Shown here: piece by piece, positions 53,508-62,242 of the stretch
How the letters are laid out: each line of letters opens with the position of its first letter
Numbering within the stretch: the stretch's first letter is position 1
DNA from: Hyphomicrobiales bacterium
GTDB taxonomy: Bacteria; Pseudomonadota; Alphaproteobacteria; Rhizobiales; HXMU1428-3
Direction of reading: 5' to 3'
NCBI GenBank assembly: GCA_021775425.1
Contig: JAJFHX010000047.1
Coordinates: 62,001-126,000 of the forward strand
DNA: 64,000 nucleotides
Notes under the pieces: model-generated
Told to the model about the DNA's origin: nothing
Seen by the model: the letters and a program-made list of their open reading frames with translations, nothing else
Database searches by the model: none
Translations under genes and position numbers: made by a program

Positions 53508-53978
53508 TTAAACCTGCCTCAACTCCCATAACAAATTCCCCCGATTATCGGGAGCTGACCGAACAACCCCATTCTTCTTTAATATTCTAAGAGCTTTGCT
53601 CACACGCCTTGTTAATTGAGTGAGGTAATTTCTATCTCTTTCATCCTCACCCCTTGTCGAGATTAATAAACGCGCTATCTCACGGCTTCCCAAAGGTTCA
53701 TCAGCATGTCTCAGCTCTGTTAATATGCCTTTAGTAAGCTCACCACGTCCAAATATAACTTCCCGCTTTTGACGTGGCATAGCGGCGTCTAAATCGCCCT
53801 CATAGCCTAAAGTTGTGAGGGTTCTATCAATTGCCCCTATATCGTTTTTGATTTCTGCTAGCCTGTCACGGATTAGAATAGCTTCGTTAAACAATTCAGC
53901 TCTTTTAGTGAGAAGCCCATTGACAGTGTGTGAGTAATCAGTTAGTCTTGCTCTGGCTATATTTGTTATTTTTCTCAT
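53508..53978 (-). CDS. Winged-helix-like cargo protein with its start inside a palindrome
   Basis: A 156-residue protein. The N-terminal half is a coiled coil (AELFNEAILIRDRLAEIKNDIGAID); the C-terminal half (GILTELRHADEPLGSREIARLL... then KALRILKKNGVVRSAPD) reads like a winged-helix domain. No named family is certain. Its only ATG is at 53978, overlapping the edge of a perfect 26-bp palindrome, with no good ribosome site, so translation may be leaderless. Autoregulation is likely. Convergent with the KilA-N gene, 17 bases apart. Confidence 0.68.
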   Translation of the reverse strand: MRKITNIARARLTDYSHTVNGLLTKRAELFNEAILIRDRLAEIKNDIGAIDRTLTTLGYEGDLDAAMPRQKREVIFGRGELTKGILTELRHADEPLGSREIARLLISTRGEDERDRNYLTQLTRRVSKALRILKKNGVVRSAPDNRGNLLWELRQV

Positions 53979-54002
53979 ACCCTAATGTTAACATTAGGGT
54001 AT
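53977..54002. promoter_or_regulatory. Perfect 26-bp palindrome at the start of the winged-helix gene
   Basis: ATACCCTAATGTT is followed directly by its exact complement. The palindrome includes the start codon of the leftward gene and ends 19 bases before the right terminal repeat. It is the most symmetric sequence in the window and a strong operator candidate. Confidence 0.7.
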
Positions 54003-54021
54003 GATTTGATCAGTCATAATC

Positions 54022-54046
54022 TTGGTGCGTTTGCTACATAACAGCG
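54022..54046. repeat. Right terminal inverted repeat, 25 bp
   Basis: Begins TTGGTGCG and ends ACAGCG, the exact reverse complement of 49720-49744. Confidence 0.93.
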
Positions 54047-54054
54047 TATTTTTC
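54047..54054. repeat. Target-site duplication, right copy
   Basis: TATTTTTC, identical to 49712-49719, directly outside the right terminal repeat. TATAAT at 54057-54062 follows and may be the pirin -10. Confidence 0.9.
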
Positions 54055-54102
54055 TATATAATCTGAGATAAAATTAAACTCATTTAAGAATATGGAGCTG
54101 AT

Positions 54103-55020
54103 ATGAGCTGGATTCCGGGTGCTGACGCTGACGTTGATCTGAACTGCCCTGAAATGGTGGAGATGGTGATTATACCGCGCACCGGGGATATTGGTAACTT
54201 TGAAGTGCGCCGGGCGCTGCCATTTAAAAACAAAAGAATGGTTGGGCCGTTTATTTTCTGGGATCAGATGGGGCCGGGTGAATTTTTAACCGGTGAAGGG
54301 GTTGATGTCAGGCCGCATCCGCATATTGGTCTTTCAACTGTGACTTATCTGTTTGACGGCTCAATGGACCATAAAGACAGCCTTGGCAATGATATGAGAA
54401 TTGTGCCTGGGGATGTGAACCTGATGACAGCCGGCGCGGGAATAGTTCATTCAGAGAGAACAGGCGAGGATGTACGACTGCACCCTTCACGACTTTATGG
54501 CATTCAGAGCTGGATTGCCCAACCAAAAGAACGAGAAGATGGAGCGGCGGCTTTTTCCCATGTGGAAGAACAGCATTTGCCGTCCTTTGATGCCGAGGGT
54601 GCAAAGGGGCGGGTCATTCTCGGTTCTTTTTCGGGTCTTAAATCCCCGGTGGAGACTGAATGGGACACGCTTTATGTCGATGTTGCACTTGAAGACGGAG
54701 CTAAACTGAGCATCCCAAAAACCACTGAAGAGCGGGCGCTCTATGTGCTGGACGGCCAAATTGAGATTGGTGGTGTTCGCTATGAACCGCAACAGATGAT
54801 GGTGCTCAGGCCTGGTGATGATGTGGTTGTTGAAGCGAAAAGCTTTGTGCGGATGATGCTGCTTGGCGGGGCGACAATGGACGGGCCGCGGCACATCTGG
54901 TGGAATTTTGTTGCTTCCAGTAAAGAGCGGCTGGAACAGGCCAAACAGGACTGGAAGGATGGAAAATTTGCAAAAGTGCCTGGCGACGATGAAGAATTTA
55001 TTCCGTTGCCGGAGAAGTAG
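54103..55020 (+). CDS. Pirin-family cupin protein
   Basis: A 305-residue bicupin. The N-terminal domain has RPHPHIGLSTVTYLFDGSMDHKDSLGN and AGAGIVHSER, which provide the metal-binding histidines and glutamate of pirins. The C-terminal cupin (RALYVLDGQIEIGG) completes the fold. Some pirins are quercetin dioxygenases and others act as redox-sensitive regulators; which applies is unknown. GGAGCTG precedes the ATG. The transposon ends 56 bases upstream, so its native control region has been interrupted. The 303-base gap after it (55021-55323) shows no gene. Confidence 0.9.
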   Translation: MSWIPGADADVDLNCPEMVEMVIIPRTGDIGNFEVRRALPFKNKRMVGPFIFWDQMGPGEFLTGEGVDVRPHPHIGLSTVTYLFDGSMDHKDSLGNDMRIVPGDVNLMTAGAGIVHSERTGEDVRLHPSRLYGIQSWIAQPKEREDGAAAFSHVEEQHLPSFDAEGAKGRVILGSFSGLKSPVETEWDTLYVDVALEDGAKLSIPKTTEERALYVLDGQIEIGGVRYEPQQMMVLRPGDDVVVEAKSFVRMMLLGGATMDGPRHIWWNFVASSKERLEQAKQDWKDGKFAKVPGDDEEFIPLPEK

Positions 55021-55323
55021 TCGATTAAGACTGCTTATTATTGTCAGATCTGTAATTTATCCTTCAAGTGTTTGATGGCATGGCAGGCTAGGGCGTCCTC
55101 AAATTATCAGCCGAATAAAAGAGAACAAACTTTCTGCTAAGTTTTTTGATATTTTTATGCAAATGCACTTGAAAACAGCATTGTCCATTTCCATATAGCA
55201 GCACAAGGACTTTCCATATCTAACTTATCCAACGTTTTAAAAAATTCCATAAATTGCTGATTTTCAAACAGAATCTATAAGCTCGTTTCGAGCTATCTGC
55301 TTATTTAGAGGAGCATCATTTTC

Positions 55324-55785
55324 ATGTCTATCACTCTTAATGTTAACGGGGAACAGAGGCAGGTTGATGCCGCTGAAGATACGCCCCTACTCTGGATTAT
55401 TCGTGACGAATTAAACCTGACAGGCACCAAATTTGGTTGCGGGGTTGCATCCTGCGGTGCGTGTACCGTTCATGTTGACGGTCAGCCGGTGCGTTCCTGT
55501 CAGACAAGTGTCGGCGATTTAACAGACGCCAAAATCACAACAATTGAAGGGTTATCTGGTAAAGCGACTGAGGCCGTTCAATCCGCATGGCGGGAGTTGA
55601 ATGTTGTTCAGTGCGGTTATTGTCAATCCGGGCAGATTATGTCTGCTGTAGGTTTGCTCAGTTCTAATCCGAAACCAACTGATCAGGATATTGATGACGC
55701 CATGCAGGGGAATGCCTGCCGCTGCGCCACTTATCAACGTATTAAAGCTGCTATTCATCTGGCCGCTACAAAGATGGAGGCATAG
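55324..55785 (+). CDS. iorA: Isoquinoline 1-oxidoreductase-type small subunit, 2Fe-2S
   Basis: A 153-residue electron-transfer subunit of a molybdenum hydroxylase. It carries two 2Fe-2S sites: a plant-ferredoxin type with C39, C44, C47 and C59, and a second with CGYCQSGQ and [10 protein letters not shown]. It moves electrons from the molybdenum site in IorB to an acceptor, probably a membrane or periplasmic cytochrome. It has no FAD subunit nearby, as in IorAB-type enzymes. AGAGGAGC lies upstream of the ATG, and iorB starts five bases after its stop. Confidence 0.92.
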   Translation: MSITLNVNGEQRQVDAAEDTPLLWIIRDELNLTGTKFGCGVASCGACTVHVDGQPVRSCQTSVGDLTDAKITTIEGLSGKATEAVQSAWRELNVVQCGYCQSGQIMSAVGLLSSNPKPTDQDIDDAMQGNACRCATYQRIKAAIHLAATKMEA

Positions 55786-55789
55786 ATTT

Positions 55790-58000
55790 ATGAATATTCA
55801 AACATCACGCCGTGATTTATTAAAGGGCATGGCTGCCTCTGGTGCCGCGCTTGTTATCGGGTTTAACCCCAAGGGTGTGCTTTCATCAGGCATTGCACAA
55901 GCTGCAGAAAAAATGGGCAGTGCTGCCAGCTCAGCTCTGAACCCGTTTGTTAAAATATCCGCTGACGGCATTGTAACAGTTGTTCTCAAGCATTTTGAAA
56001 TGGGACAAGGGACAACAACTGGACTAACGACGCTTGTTGCTGAAGAGCTTGACGCTGACTGGGAGAAAGTTCAGATCGAATTTGCCCCAGCTGATCATGA
56101 AAAATATAAAAACCTCGCCTTTGGGGCACAGGGAACGGGTGGCTCAACCGCGATTGCAAACTCTTATATGCAATATCGTACAGCCGGCGCAGCAGCACGG
56201 GCTGTGATTGTTGAAGCGGCTGCCAAGCAATGGGGTGTTGAAGCAAAAGACATTTCAATTGAAAAAGGCGTTTTAAAAGCCGGTGATAAAACGGGCTCTT
56301 ATGGTGACTTTATCAAAGACGCTGCCACGCTTAAATTACCTGAAAAACCAACACTTAAATCATCTGACCAGTTCAATCTGATTGGTAAACAAGAGCTTTC
56401 CCGCAAAGACAATAGCGGTAAAACAGATGGCACCGCCATGTTTGCGATGGATGTAAAAGTGCCGAATATGGTTTATACGGTCATTTTGAGATCCCCGCGG
56501 TTTGGTGGTACTTTAACAAGCTTTAACAGTGAAAAGGCCAAGGCTGTGAAAGGCTTTGTTGATGCCAAAGAACTGGCGAACAAGGCCGGTGTTGCCGTAT
56601 ATGCCAGCTCAACCTGGTCTGCCATACAGGCGCGCAAGGCAATAGAGGCGAAATGGGATTTCTCTAAAGCTGAGAACCGCTCTACCAAAGACATTATTAA
56701 CGGGCATAAGGAGTTACTTGCGAAAGACCCGCAATTTAATGCCCGCAAAGATGGTGACTTTGCCAAAACCAATGCTGCTATAGATGCCGCGCCTAAAAAG
56801 GTTGAGGCGGAATTTATTTTGCCGCATCTGGCACATGCACCGATGGAACCACTTAACTGCGTGATTGAGCCTACTGCTGATGGCGGCGTGATTTTGCATG
56901 ATGGTTGTCAGTTCCCGGCACTGGTTCACCCGACTGTTGCCAAAGTGCTTGAGCTGAAGCCAGAGCAGGTATCTATCAAAACTTATTATGCTGGTGGATC
57001 TTTTGGGCGCCGGGCAAATGGGCAGAGTGACTATGCGGTTGAAGCGGCCCTTGCCTTTAAAGCGCTTGGCGGCAAGACGCCTGTGAAACTTGTCTGGACA
57101 CGTGAAGATGATCTTGCTGGCGGTTATTACCGACCTATGGCGGCGCATAAAGTTCGGATTGGCATCACTGATAAGGGTGAGATAGCCGGATGGGGTCATA
57201 AGATTGTGACTCAGTCCATTGCCAAAGGTACGCCGTTTGAAGCTGGCATGGTTAAAGAAGGTGTTGATGATACCTCAGTTGAAGGTGTGGCTGATGCTGA
57301 ATACAGCATCCCGCAACTCGCTGTTGGTCTCACCAACTGGGAATCGCCAATGCATATCTTGTGGTGGCGCTCTGTTGGTCACAGCCATTCCGCTTATGTG
57401 ATGGAAGTGGCGATGGACCTTGCCGCGAAAGCTGCTGGCAAAGACCCGGTGGAATTTCGTCTTGGCATGCTTGCCAGTGATAGCAAAGACCACCAGCGGC
57501 TTAGCGGTGTGATCAAACTGGCGGCTGAAAAAGCTGACTGGGGCAAAGCACTGCCCAAGGGCCGGGCTCGCGGTATTGCGGCGCATAAATCGTTTAATTC
57601 TTATGTTGCTCAGGTGGTGGAGATTTCTTCCAATGATGATGACATTAAGATTGAACGGGTTGTATGCGCGGTTGATTGCGGCGTTGCTGTTAATCCGGAT
57701 GTGATTAATGCGCAAATGGAAGGCGGCATTGGTTATGCCCTTGGTGCGGTTATGCGTAACCAGATCACGCTTGACGAAGGTGTTGTGGAGCAAGCCAACT
57801 TCCCTGATTATGAACCTTTAAGGATCACTGATATTGGCAAAATTGATGTGCATATTGTGCCTTCAACGGAAGCGCCAACCGGTGTTGGGGAACCTGGTGT
57901 TCCTCCTGCTGGGCCGGCGCTTGCGAATGCCATTCTCAGTTTAACCGGCAAGGCCCCGTTGACACTGCCAATGGCTGAAAATGGGGTGAGCTTTGTCTAA
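55790..58000 (+). CDS. iorB: Isoquinoline 1-oxidoreductase-type large subunit, molybdopterin-binding
   Basis: A 736-residue molybdenum-cofactor subunit. The N terminus has a Tat signal (SRRDLLKGMAASGAAL), so the folded enzyme is exported. Binding segments include KHFEMGQGTTTGL, GGSFGRRANGQSDYAVEAALAF and, near the C terminus, the catalytic glutamate in PTGVGEPGVPPAGPA. The true substrate is unknown; IorB-like enzymes oxidise N-heterocycles and aldehydes. ATG 55790 is chosen over 55691 because it gives the Tat signal and follows iorA. It overlaps the XdhC gene by eight bases. Confidence 0.92.
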   Translation: MNIQTSRRDLLKGMAASGAALVIGFNPKGVLSSGIAQAAEKMGSAASSALNPFVKISADGIVTVVLKHFEMGQGTTTGLTTLVAEELDADWEKVQIEFAPADHEKYKNLAFGAQGTGGSTAIANSYMQYRTAGAAARAVIVEAAAKQWGVEAKDISIEKGVLKAGDKTGSYGDFIKDAATLKLPEKPTLKSSDQFNLIGKQELSRKDNSGKTDGTAMFAMDVKVPNMVYTVILRSPRFGGTLTSFNSEKAKAVKGFVDAKELANKAGVAVYASSTWSAIQARKAIEAKWDFSKAENRSTKDIINGHKELLAKDPQFNARKDGDFAKTNAAIDAAPKKVEAEFILPHLAHAPMEPLNCVIEPTADGGVILHDGCQFPALVHPTVAKVLELKPEQVSIKTYYAGGSFGRRANGQSDYAVEAALAFKALGGKTPVKLVWTREDDLAGGYYRPMAAHKVRIGITDKGEIAGWGHKIVTQSIAKGTPFEAGMVKEGVDDTSVEGVADAEYSIPQLAVGLTNWESPMHILWWRSVGHSHSAYVMEVAMDLAAKAAGKDPVEFRLGMLASDSKDHQRLSGVIKLAAEKADWGKALPKGRARGIAAHKSFNSYVAQVVEISSNDDDIKIERVVCAVDCGVAVNPDVINAQMEGGIGYALGAVMRNQITLDEGVVEQANFPDYEPLRITDIGKIDVHIVPSTEAPTGVGEPGVPPAGPALANAILSLTGKAPLTLPMAENGVSFV

Positions 58001-59051
58001 ACCGCACACCCCGCAAATGCAGTTGCCCGTTAATGCACGTTCCCCTTCAATTGGGGAGCGTGCACTACTGGATGTGAGTTCTGTGCATGGGGATGAAGCC
58101 AGCTATGTTGAAAATGCATTGCCATATCTTGCTCACTGGCAAAAGCAGGGTGAAAAAACGGCTCTTGTTACTTTAGTGGAGCGGGACGGATCTTCGCCGC
58201 GTCCGATCGGGGCGCAAATGGCGATTGGTGCCTCTGGCTTAGCTGTTGGTCATATTGCGGCAGATTGTTTGCATGAAGCCATTGTTGAGGAAGCAAAAGC
58301 GGCCATTCTTGCGGGTGAAAACAGGCTGGTTCGCTATGGCAAGGGATCGCCTTATATTGACCTCAAACTGCCATGTGGCAGCGGGATTGATTTGTATTTT
58401 GATGTCTGCCTCGCGCCGCAACAGATTGAAACTATGGCTCGTTTTTTTGATGAGCGAAAAGCGTTTACGCTTTCTATGGATATGGCAACGGGCAAATCTG
58501 AAATTAGTCCTTTAATGCATGGTGTTAAAAACGGGCGAAGCGGCGCTGGCAATATGCTGATGCAGCGCAATTATTTTCCGCCGATCCGTTTACTCATCGC
58601 AGGGAATGGCCCTTCCGTATTGTCATTAGCCCGGCTTGCAGCTGAAACTGGTTTTTCTTCGCTTATCTGTTCGACTGATGATCAGACGCTGGAGTTCGCC
58701 AGGCAGCAGGGATTTGAGGCGAGAGCTCTGGATGATATCGCTGAGTATGGCTCTGTTTATACAGATGATTACACAGCTGTTGTGCTGCTGTTTCATGACC
58801 ATGAAAAAGAGCTACCTGTCTATCAGGAACTGTTACCACTTTCACCATTTTATCTCGGCGCCATGGGTAGCCGTAACACGCATTTGGCCCGCATAGACGG
58901 GTTAAGGTCTTTCGGGTTTAGCGAGGAAGACCTTGCAAGGATCAAAGGGCCTATTGGTTTGATACCCGTTGCGAAAAGCCCTTCCCTGCTCGCGCTATCT
59001 GTTTTGTCAGATATTTTAAATGAGGCGCAGCTTCGTGAGTTTGTATGCTAA
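57993..59051 (+). CDS. xdhC: XdhC/CoxI-family molybdenum cofactor maturation protein
   Basis: A 352-residue protein of the XdhC family. The N-terminal XdhC/CoxI domain (TLVERDGSSPRPIGAQMAI, with the conserved SSPRP-type loop) is followed by a Rossmann-like C-terminal domain (LIAGNGPSVLSLARLAAETGF, then YLGAMGSRNTHLARI). XdhC binds the molybdenum cofactor, helps its sulfuration and inserts it into the partner hydroxylase. It starts at TTG 57993 within the end of iorB, with GGGG six bases upstream. It overlaps the next gene by seven bases. Confidence 0.9.
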   Translation: MSKPHTPQMQLPVNARSPSIGERALLDVSSVHGDEASYVENALPYLAHWQKQGEKTALVTLVERDGSSPRPIGAQMAIGASGLAVGHIAADCLHEAIVEEAKAAILAGENRLVRYGKGSPYIDLKLPCGSGIDLYFDVCLAPQQIETMARFFDERKAFTLSMDMATGKSEISPLMHGVKNGRSGAGNMLMQRNYFPPIRLLIAGNGPSVLSLARLAAETGFSSLICSTDDQTLEFARQQGFEARALDDIAEYGSVYTDDYTAVVLLFHDHEKELPVYQELLPLSPFYLGAMGSRNTHLARIDGLRSFGFSEEDLARIKGPIGLIPVAKSPSLLALSVLSDILNEAQLREFVC

Positions 59052-59713
59052 ACCCGGCTTATCAATTTGCCGCTATTTTGCTGGCGGCTGGTGCTTCTTC
59101 ACGGTTTGAAGACGGGCACAAGCTGCTTCAGCCTTTTTCCCATAAAACCAGTTCAGGTGATGCTGAGAAAGCGCTTATATTATCTAGCTTAGCACCTGTT
59201 CTGCTGGCCGGGTTTGCTGAAGTGATTGTCGTTACCGGAGCGCGTAGCAATGAGTTGCGTCAGGTGATTGAGCAAGAATACCCCAACACAGATGTCATCC
59301 GTTTTTTTGAAAATAAAGACTATCAACTCGGCATGGCCAGCTCCATTGCGAGCGGCATGAGCGCCGTTTCCCCCTCAATCGACGGGGTATTTATTTTCCT
59401 TGCTGATATGCCATTGCTGGAAGGCGGTGTGATTGAGAAACTCTCGATTGCATTCGCAGAATTTCTTGCCTCTGATGGAGTTTCTAACGGGCGTCACATG
59501 GCTATTTGCAGGCCAGACTATAAGGGTGAAGCCGGGCATCCGGTTTTGTTTGGTAGCGGGCATTTTGAAGCGCTGCAACAATTACACGGTGATAGCGGAG
59601 CTAAAGAGATAATCGCTGCCAATCGAGAGTATCTGCGATTGGTAGAGGTTGAAAACCGCTCTGTTCTTGTTGACATTGATACCAGAGAAGATCTGGCGCG
59701 GATTAAATCCTGA
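59045..59713 (+). CDS. mocA: MocA-like molybdenum cofactor cytidylyltransferase
   Basis: A 222-residue nucleotidyltransferase with the MobA/MocA fold. The nucleotide loop is LLAAGASSRFEDGHKLLQPF near residue 12, the metal aspartate is in LADMPLL, and GEAGHPVLF is the substrate-binding loop. MocA converts Mo-molybdopterin to the cytosine dinucleotide form used by xanthine-oxidase-type hydroxylases such as IorB. It completes a four-gene iorA-iorB-xdhC-mocA operon with overlapping genes. Its 3' end overlaps the convergent Anbu gene by 11 bases. Confidence 0.9.
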   Translation: MLNPAYQFAAILLAAGASSRFEDGHKLLQPFSHKTSSGDAEKALILSSLAPVLLAGFAEVIVVTGARSNELRQVIEQEYPNTDVIRFFENKDYQLGMASSIASGMSAVSPSIDGVFIFLADMPLLEGGVIEKLSIAFAEFLASDGVSNGRHMAICRPDYKGEAGHPVLFGSGHFEALQQLHGDSGAKEIIAANREYLRLVEVENRSVLVDIDTREDLARIKS

Positions 59714-60434
59714 AATCAGGCAATGACTGGAAGGCCTGTTTCAGGGCTTCGCCCCAGCCGCTTGAAATGGATTTAAAATAGTCGTCTTCCGCAGTGATGC
59801 GTTGCTCATGAAAGATTTCAAAACTATCGGTTTTATAGATCAGCAGATCAGCTGGCATGGCAACTGAAAGGTTGGCTTTAATTGTTGAATCAAATGAAAC
59901 CAGCAATAGCTTGACCGCATCTTCAAAGCTCATTTTCCGATCATAGGCGCGCACAAGTATCGGGCGACCATATTTCGTTTCGCCGATTTGCATATAGGGT
60001 GTCTCATCAGATGCCTCGATGAAATTTCCTTCCGGATAGACCATAAACAGCTGAGGTGGGCAGCCCTTGATCTGGCCGCCAACTATGATTGAGGCATTAA
60101 ACGCACTGTCAGCTGTTTGCACTGACCCGGCGTTTTGCTGAATTTCTTCCCGCATGGTTGCGCCGATCAGGCGGGCGACTTCAAACATGGAGGGGAGTTC
60201 GAGGATTGTTGGCTTGCGGTCTTCTATCGCTTTTGTGCGATCTTTCAGGATGCTGACAACGGCCTGTGTGGTGGCGAGATTGCCGGCTGTCATGATGGTA
60301 ATCACACGTTCGCCAGGCACAGTCCAGGTGTGCATTTTTTTGAACATTGAAATGTCATCCAGCCCCGCGTTTGTGCAGGTATCAGACATAAATACAAGGC
60401 CTTGTTCAAGGCGCAAGCCGACACAATATGTCAT
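59703..60434 (-). CDS. Anbu proteasome-homologue peptidase
   Basis: A 243-residue Ntn-hydrolase of the Anbu (ancestral beta subunit/BPH) family. The protein begins MTYCVGLRL: loss of the initiator methionine leaves the N-terminal threonine as nucleophile. The lysine and aspartate of the site lie within the first 35 residues (DTCTNAG) and near MFKKMH. Anbu forms helical rather than ring assemblies. It is the last gene of a leftward operon with transglutaminase, alpha-E and ATP-grasp genes, the classical Anbu neighbourhood. AGGAT lies nine bases upstream. Confidence 0.93.
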   Translation of the reverse strand: MTYCVGLRLEQGLVFMSDTCTNAGLDDISMFKKMHTWTVPGERVITIMTAGNLATTQAVVSILKDRTKAIEDRKPTILELPSMFEVARLIGATMREEIQQNAGSVQTADSAFNASIIVGGQIKGCPPQLFMVYPEGNFIEASDETPYMQIGETKYGRPILVRAYDRKMSFEDAVKLLLVSFDSTIKANLSVAMPADLLIYKTDSFEIFHEQRITAEDDYFKSISSGWGEALKQAFQSLPDFRI

Positions 60435-60469
60435 TGGAGAGTATCCTGATAAAGTTATGTTTGTTCGTT

Positions 60470-61273
60470 TTACTGCTGAACCTGCAAACTAACAACCATT
60501 CTTTCATCACTATTGCCGATTCGCATGCCTCTTATAGGTGAAGCTTCATTAAAATCGAGACCTGTTGCAATTCTAACATAGCGTTCATCAGGGGAAATAA
60601 TATTAGAAACATCAATGCCAACCCAGCCAAGATGGGGCACATATACCTCTGCCCAGGCGTGGCTTGCGTCCTGGTCAACTCTGTCATCCATCATCAGATA
60701 ACCGCTGATATAGCGGGCGGGGTAACCGAGTTCACGCGCTGCTGCTATGAAAATATGGGCGTGATCCTGGCAAACGCCAGCTTTGCCTTCAAGTGCCTGT
60801 TCTGCCGTTGTATCAGCACCTGTTGTGCCGGTTTCATACTGAACAGTTTCAGCAATCAGTTTCGAGAGCAAATGCAGGCGGGGGATGTCATCCTGTTTGT
60901 GCTCAGAGCCTAGTTTTTCGAGCAGCGCATTTATATTTTCACCCGGTCTGGTCAGCTCAGTTTCGCGCTGGTAATACCATAATGGCACTGAGTTGCGTTC
61001 GTTGCCATATATTCCGCCAGTGTCTGACGTTTCAATATCTCCATGGCAATGAATGGAAATTTCCGTCTGATATTCCTCTAAGCTGACAAGTGTTACATTG
61101 TTATTATGATGATCACTAAAACTCAGTTCTTCGTTGCCGCCATCAATGGCTATGTTCCAGTTTTTGACCTGCTGACCCGTCTGACTATGAGGGACCAACC
61201 TGATTTGCTGCAAGGCATAGGAAACAGGTGCGTCGTAATTATATCTGGTGGTGTGTTTTATTTTCAAATGCAT
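60470..61273 (-). CDS. Transglutaminase-like cysteine peptidase
   Basis: A 267-residue protein of the bacterial transglutaminase family. An N-terminal beta domain (LKIKHTTRYNYDAPVSYALQ) precedes the papain-like core with the triad C168 (AGVCQDHAH), H205 (DASHAWAEVYV) and D221. It is predicted to cleave or form amide bonds on peptides. ATG 61273 is chosen as the family start, four bases after the alpha-E gene; the frame from 61384 lies within that gene. Third gene of the Anbu operon. Confidence 0.9.
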   Translation of the reverse strand: MHLKIKHTTRYNYDAPVSYALQQIRLVPHSQTGQQVKNWNIAIDGGNEELSFSDHHNNNVTLVSLEEYQTEISIHCHGDIETSDTGGIYGNERNSVPLWYYQRETELTRPGENINALLEKLGSEHKQDDIPRLHLLSKLIAETVQYETGTTGADTTAEQALEGKAGVCQDHAHIFIAAARELGYPARYISGYLMMDDRVDQDASHAWAEVYVPHLGWVGIDVSNIISPDERYVRIATGLDFNEASPIRGMRIGNSDERMVVSLQVQQ

Positions 61274-61277
61274 GACA

Positions 61278-62219
61278 TTACCCGTTAAAATTATAGTCTG
61301 CTTCGATCTGATTGCCGAGTTCAATATTATTCTCGATGAATTCTGTGATGAATTCATGCAGGCCTTCTTCGAAGATGGTTTCAATTGTTTTGGTCTTCAG
61401 GCGTGTGTGGATGGTTTTTGCCTGTTCATGACAGGTGTGTTTGATGTTGTATTCCTCGGCCAGGAAATTGAGATGCTGGACGATATTCGCGTAGCTGAAG
61501 GCAAGAGAGCGCGGCAGCCGGCGGTCAAGAATGAGGAAATCAGCGATGCCCATTGGCTTCATCTCCCCCTGATTTAGCCAGCGGTAACAACGCTGCGCTG
61601 AAACGGAGCGAAGCACCGTTTCCCACTGGATGTTATCGAGAGCTGAGCCGACGAATGAAAAGGATGGCAGCAGTACATAATATTTTACATCAAGGATGCG
61701 CGCGGTGTTATCAGCGCGCTCAAGGAAAGTGCCAAGCATGGCAAAATCATAAATTTCATTGCGCAGCATGGTGCCGTGCAGCGCGCCTCTGACGATTGCG
61801 CTTTGTTTTTTAATGAAGTTGAGGACATCTGGTAGTTCACGCTCATGAACCGGGTTGACGAGCAATACTTTCATCGCCAGCCAGCTTTCGTTTATGGCTT
61901 CCCAGACTTCTCTTGTCAGGGCCGTTCGGACCATGCGGGCATTGTTTCTGGCGCCTTCAAACACAGAGAGAACACTTGAAGGGTTTGACTTATCCCGCAG
62001 CAGAAAATCTATAACACTGGCGGCATCATAGGTTTTGTATTTCGCCTCATAAGCATATTTTGCGCCAGCGGTCGTGATGATTGAAACCCATTCATCTTCT
62101 GCTGAATTGGCTCTGGTCAGGGAAATATGAAACCCTGCTTCAAGCAATCTTGAAGTGTTCTCGCTACGCTCAAGGTAACGGAACATCCAGAACAATCCTC
62201 CAGCAGTTTTGCTGAGCAT
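61278..62219 (-). CDS. Alpha-E domain protein
   Basis: A 313-residue all-helical protein of the alpha-E family, opening LSKTAGGLFWMFRYLERSENTSRLLEAG and carrying FLERADNTARILDVKYY, both typical. Its role is unknown, but it always goes with ATP-grasp and transglutaminase partners and may help bind the peptide substrate. AAGGAA precedes the ATG. Second gene of the Anbu operon, 23 bases after the ATP-grasp gene. Confidence 0.92.
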   Translation of the reverse strand: MLSKTAGGLFWMFRYLERSENTSRLLEAGFHISLTRANSAEDEWVSIITTAGAKYAYEAKYKTYDAASVIDFLLRDKSNPSSVLSVFEGARNNARMVRTALTREVWEAINESWLAMKVLLVNPVHERELPDVLNFIKKQSAIVRGALHGTMLRNEIYDFAMLGTFLERADNTARILDVKYYVLLPSFSFVGSALDNIQWETVLRSVSAQRCYRWLNQGEMKPMGIADFLILDRRLPRSLAFSYANIVQHLNFLAEEYNIKHTCHEQAKTIHTRLKTKTIETIFEEGLHEFITEFIENNIELGNQIEADYNFNG

Positions 62220-62242
62220 ATTTGTTTTTCCTTATGTGTTAA

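Larger units (their letters stand above)
49720..54046. mobile_element. IS1595-family transposon with five cargo genes
   Basis: A 4327-bp element bounded by perfect 25-bp inverted repeats and a perfect 8-bp duplication TATTTTTC (49712-49719 and 54047-54054). It encodes a transposase of the IS1595 (ISXO2-like) type, a family known to make 8-bp duplications and to carry passenger genes. Cargo, in order: an AT-rich coupled pair (49807-51163), a DUF6471 gene, the transposase, a KilA-N-like gene and a winged-helix-like gene. The perfect repeats suggest recent insertion. It sits between a sensor-kinase gene and a pirin gene, next to a TATAAT at 54057 that may belong to the pirin promoter. Confidence 0.9.

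Noticed and set aside
49720-54046. An invertible DNA segment flanked by inverted repeats
   Set aside because: No site-specific recombinase is present, while the 8-bp duplication and the IS1595 transposase explain the repeats as transposon ends.
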